From: Bartonella quintana
Lineage (GTDB): Bacteria > Pseudomonadota > Alphaproteobacteria > Rhizobiales > Rhizobiaceae
Assembly: GCF_009936175.1 (NCBI RefSeq)
Contig: NZ_AP019773.1
Coordinates: 930,001 to 994,000, forward strand
DNA length: 64,000 nt
Reading direction: 5' to 3'
Both the position numbers and the translations under genes were made by a program. The notes under the pieces were generated by a model that was given only the letters and a program-made list of their open reading frames with translations, did not search any database and was not told where the DNA came from. Positions 61,914 through 64,000 of this stretch are shown piece by piece. How positions within the stretch are numbered: the first letter of the stretch is position 1; the number at the start of each line of letters is the position of its first letter.

Positions 61914-61938
61914 TACTTTGTTTTCCAAAAACAAAGTA
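61914..61938. terminator. hairpin between converging SDR and pssA genes
   Basis: TACTTTGTTTT (61914-61924) and AAAACAAAGTA (61928-61938) form a perfect 11-bp stem with a CCA loop. A second hairpin, TGATCAT/ATGATCA (61871-61877 and 61888-61894), lies just before it. No long T tract follows, but the position between converging stops supports a terminator role. Confidence 0.5.
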
Positions 61939-61945
61939 TCAAGCT

Positions 61946-62785
61946 CTACGATTTTGAGATAATTTTAACATTGATCTTTTTTTCTTCCAAAGCAGCCCGT
62001 TTATTATAAGCCACAAAACTACAGGGGAGAAAAATCATATAACCAACAGCTGTGATCAATAAAGTGTGCCATGTGTAAGTTGCCAAAAAACCTACATAAA
62101 TAACAATGCCCAGCATGCACGGTACAACGAGATCACGCCTCAAATTCTGATCAATTGTTTTTGCATTCCAGACTGGTAAACGACTGACCAAAAGAAAAGC
62201 AATAATCACAGTATAAAGGCTAAAAAATAATGCCCAGCTCCAACTTGGGACCAAACCAAGAGCTCCTAAATACATAGGCAATAAAAGCAATAACGCTCCT
62301 GCTGGTGCAGGAACACCAATAAAATAACTGCCCTGCCATTTTGGTATATCTACGTTATCCAACATCACATTAAAACGCGCTAAACGCAAACAACAAGCAA
62401 CACAATAGACAAGTGCTGCGATCCAACCAACTTGGTACGCTTGATTTAAAACAAAGGAATAAACAATAAGCGCAGGAGCAACACCAAAATTAACAACATC
62501 AGCAAGAGAATCCATCTGCGCCCCAAAAGATGAACTCCCATCCATCAAACGGGCAACGCGGCCATCAGCCCCATCTAGGGTTGCTGCTAAAAGCACCATT
62601 AAAATAGCAGCCTCATAGCGATGCTCAAAAGCCAAACGAATACTGCTCATCCCTGCGCAAATCGCCAAAATAGTAATGATATTGGGAACGATATAACGCA
62701 TTGGTGTAGGCGACCGCCACCGATTTGCAACATCATCATGCTGCCCTTCAGGATTAAATGAAGAAAATAGTGAAAAATTTTTCAT
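61946..62785 (-). CDS. pssA: CDP-diacylglycerol-serine O-phosphatidyltransferase
   Basis: Makes phosphatidylserine. The CDP-alcohol phosphotransferase motif is DGADGRVARLMDGSSSFGAQ followed by MDSLAD, and about eight hydrophobic segments follow. 279 aa, type II membrane-bound class. It lies 8 nt downstream of psd, which uses its product. Confidence 0.95.
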   Translation of the reverse strand: MKNFSLFSSFNPEGQHDDVANRWRSPTPMRYIVPNIITILAICAGMSSIRLAFEHRYEAAILMVLLAATLDGADGRVARLMDGSSSFGAQMDSLADVVNFGVAPALIVYSFVLNQAYQVGWIAALVYCVACCLRLARFNVMLDNVDIPKWQGSYFIGVPAPAGALLLLLPMYLGALGLVPSWSWALFFSLYTVIIAFLLVSRLPVWNAKTIDQNLRRDLVVPCMLGIVIYVGFLATYTWHTLLITAVGYMIFLPCSFVAYNKRAALEEKKINVKIISKS

Positions 62786-62793
62786 TGTTTTCC

Positions 62794-63495
62794 CTAATCG
62801 AATCTGAAGTCAATTGTAGCACTACTCTTATCGTCAAAAGAACCTAAAACTGTTTCTCCCGCAATTGCTGTCTGACCAACCGCAACACGTAATTTCACTT
62901 CAGTTGGTATATAAATATCAAGACGAGAACCAAAACGAATCAACCCAAAGCGTTGTCCAATAATAACAGAATCATTTTCTTTTGACCAACAAACAATCCG
63001 ACGAGCAATTGCTCCCGCTATCTGTACGACACCAATTTTACCATGTTTGCTGTCAATTACCATTCCATTTCGCTCATTAAACTGACTGGCCTTATCAAGC
63101 TCAGCATTGGCAAATTGACCTGGACGATACACAATAGATTCCACTTTACCACTTATAGGAATACGGTTGATATGGCATGAAAAAATATCCATAAATACGG
63201 AAATACGGATCATTTCTTCATTACCCAACCCTAACTCTTCAGGCGGAATACATGGTTCAACGAATGAGATACGCCCATCGGCAGGAGAGATAATCCAATT
63301 TGAATTCACAGGAATCACACGATTTGGATCGCGGAAGAAATATATACACCAAACCGTAAGAACAAGACCACACCAAAACAACGGACTCCATACCCAACCA
63401 AAAATGAGCGAAAGAACAAAAAACGCTATAATAAAAGGATAGCCCTCTTTATGGATCGGCGTAAAGCTATTATGGACAGATTGTAGAATACTCAT
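62794..63495 (-). CDS. psd: phosphatidylserine decarboxylase
   Basis: Pyruvoyl enzyme converting phosphatidylserine to phosphatidylethanolamine. Two membrane segments near the N-terminus (about 20-55), [19 protein letters not shown] near 110, and the self-cleavage site [14 protein letters not shown], where cleavage before Ser creates the pyruvoyl group. At 233 aa it is the short bacterial class. Confidence 0.95.
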   Translation of the reverse strand: MSILQSVHNSFTPIHKEGYPFIIAFFVLSLIFGWVWSPLFWCGLVLTVWCIYFFRDPNRVIPVNSNWIISPADGRISFVEPCIPPEELGLGNEEMIRISVFMDIFSCHINRIPISGKVESIVYRPGQFANAELDKASQFNERNGMVIDSKHGKIGVVQIAGAIARRIVCWSKENDSVIIGQRFGLIRFGSRLDIYIPTEVKLRVAVGQTAIAGETVLGSFDDKSSATIDFRFD

Positions 63496-63616
63496 ATAAT
63501 TTCCTATTTATAGATATGATCTAAACGACGTACTAAATCTTTTTGTTCTGCTCTCCCCTTTCTTCTCTATACTTAATCAATCACTCCATATAAAGTTAAA
63601 GATTATTTCACGCAGC

Positions 63617-64000
63617 TTATTTCTTACGATTAACAACACCCAACTCATCTTCTTCACACATTTTACGTAATTTTTCTTCTGTTTGCGATGCTTCAAGCTG
63701 CTTATTCCACATTGAAGCATAGAAACCTTTTTTACGCAAAAGCTCTGCATGCGTCCCATTTTCAATAATACGTCCATTTTTGAGAACTAAAATTTCATCT
63801 GCATTGATAACAGTAGAAAGACGGTGAGCAATTATCAATGTTGTACGCCCACGGCTTACAATGTCCAATGCTTGTTGAATTTCTTGTTCCGTCGCCGTAT
63901 CAAGAGCCGCAGTTGCTTCATCGAGAATAAGAAGTGGGGGAGCTTTTAACAGTGTCCGTGCAATAGCCACACGCTGTTTTTCACCCCCTGATAGCTTAAG
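63617..64000 (-). CDS. Atm1/HMT-type ABC exporter, C-terminal fragment at window edge
   Basis: The frame runs off the window; about 127 C-terminal residues are visible. They hold the ABC signature [17 protein letters not shown], Walker [20 protein letters not shown] and the H-loop IIAHRLSTV. The signature wording and the position upstream of psd-pssA match the Atm1-like exporters of Hyphomicrobiales, which move glutathione-linked sulfur or metal compounds. The membrane half lies outside the window, so the assignment is provisional. Confidence 0.82.
   Translation of the reverse strand, partial: LKLSGGEKQRVAIARTLLKAPPLLILDEATAALDTATEQEIQQALDIVSRGRTTLIIAHRLSTVINADEILVLKNGRIIENGTHAELLRKKGFYASMWNKQLEASQTEEKLRKMCEEDELGVVNRKK

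Overview
The window is a chromosomal segment of an alphaproteobacterium of the order Hyphomicrobiales, almost certainly a Bartonella species. The evidence is the AT-rich sequence, wide decayed spacers between otherwise compact conserved gene blocks, Brucella/Rhizobium-like gene order with many losses, and an AIDA-like autotransporter of the kind expanded in Bartonella. It is mostly core genome. I found no tRNA, rRNA, CRISPR array, insertion sequence or prophage.

Layout. At 0.2-1.9 kb on + lie ispDF and pncC. From 15.4 kb down to 2.0 kb on - runs a long co-directional block: tpiA, secG, pyrG, kdsA, eno, a TM2-domain gene, ftsB, pdhA-pdhB-pdhC, lpdA, lipA and a COQ10-like gene. It joins lower glycolysis, pyruvate dehydrogenase and lipoylation with KDO and CTP supply and division. 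ppiD (15.5-17.4, +) diverges from tpiA. At 18.1-25.8 kb on - are a phytoene-synthase-like and an Mth938-like gene (homologues of mitochondrial complex I assembly factors), yajC, an NlpD-like lipoprotein gene, pcm, serS and tatC-tatB-tatA, followed at 25.9-27.1 kb by a wrecked nagZ. At 27.8-31.7 kb on + are rlmJ, uvrC and pgsA, then ndk on -. At 32.6-37.7 kb an accessory insert separates ndk from holC: an autotransporter gene, the remnant of a second autotransporter, an MHS-type transporter gene and a small membrane protein gene.

At 38.8-46.3 kb on + lies lptF-lptG-lptD-surA-pdxA-rsmA (LPS export, outer-membrane biogenesis, vitamin B6, ribosome maturation). At 46.4-52.5 kb on - are gmk, mltG, fabF, acpP, fabG, fabD and a PAP2 phosphatase gene. 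At 52.9-61.9 kb on + are rpsF-rpsR-DUF2232-rplI, dnaB-radA, cvpA, purF and an SDR gene. The window closes on - with pssA, psd and the 3' end of an Atm1-type ABC exporter gene.

I did not find an undescribed multi-gene system. The observations most worth a second look are: the decayed tandem autotransporter copy beside the intact one; the multiply frameshifted nagZ; ispDF without a standard start codon; repeated absence of genes expected from Hyphomicrobiales synteny (secDF, surE, scpAB, pepA, alr, yicC); an identical 33-nt stretch shared by pdhB and pdhC; and the paired complex I assembly factor homologues. Statements about expected gene order rest on my knowledge of related genomes, not on a search.
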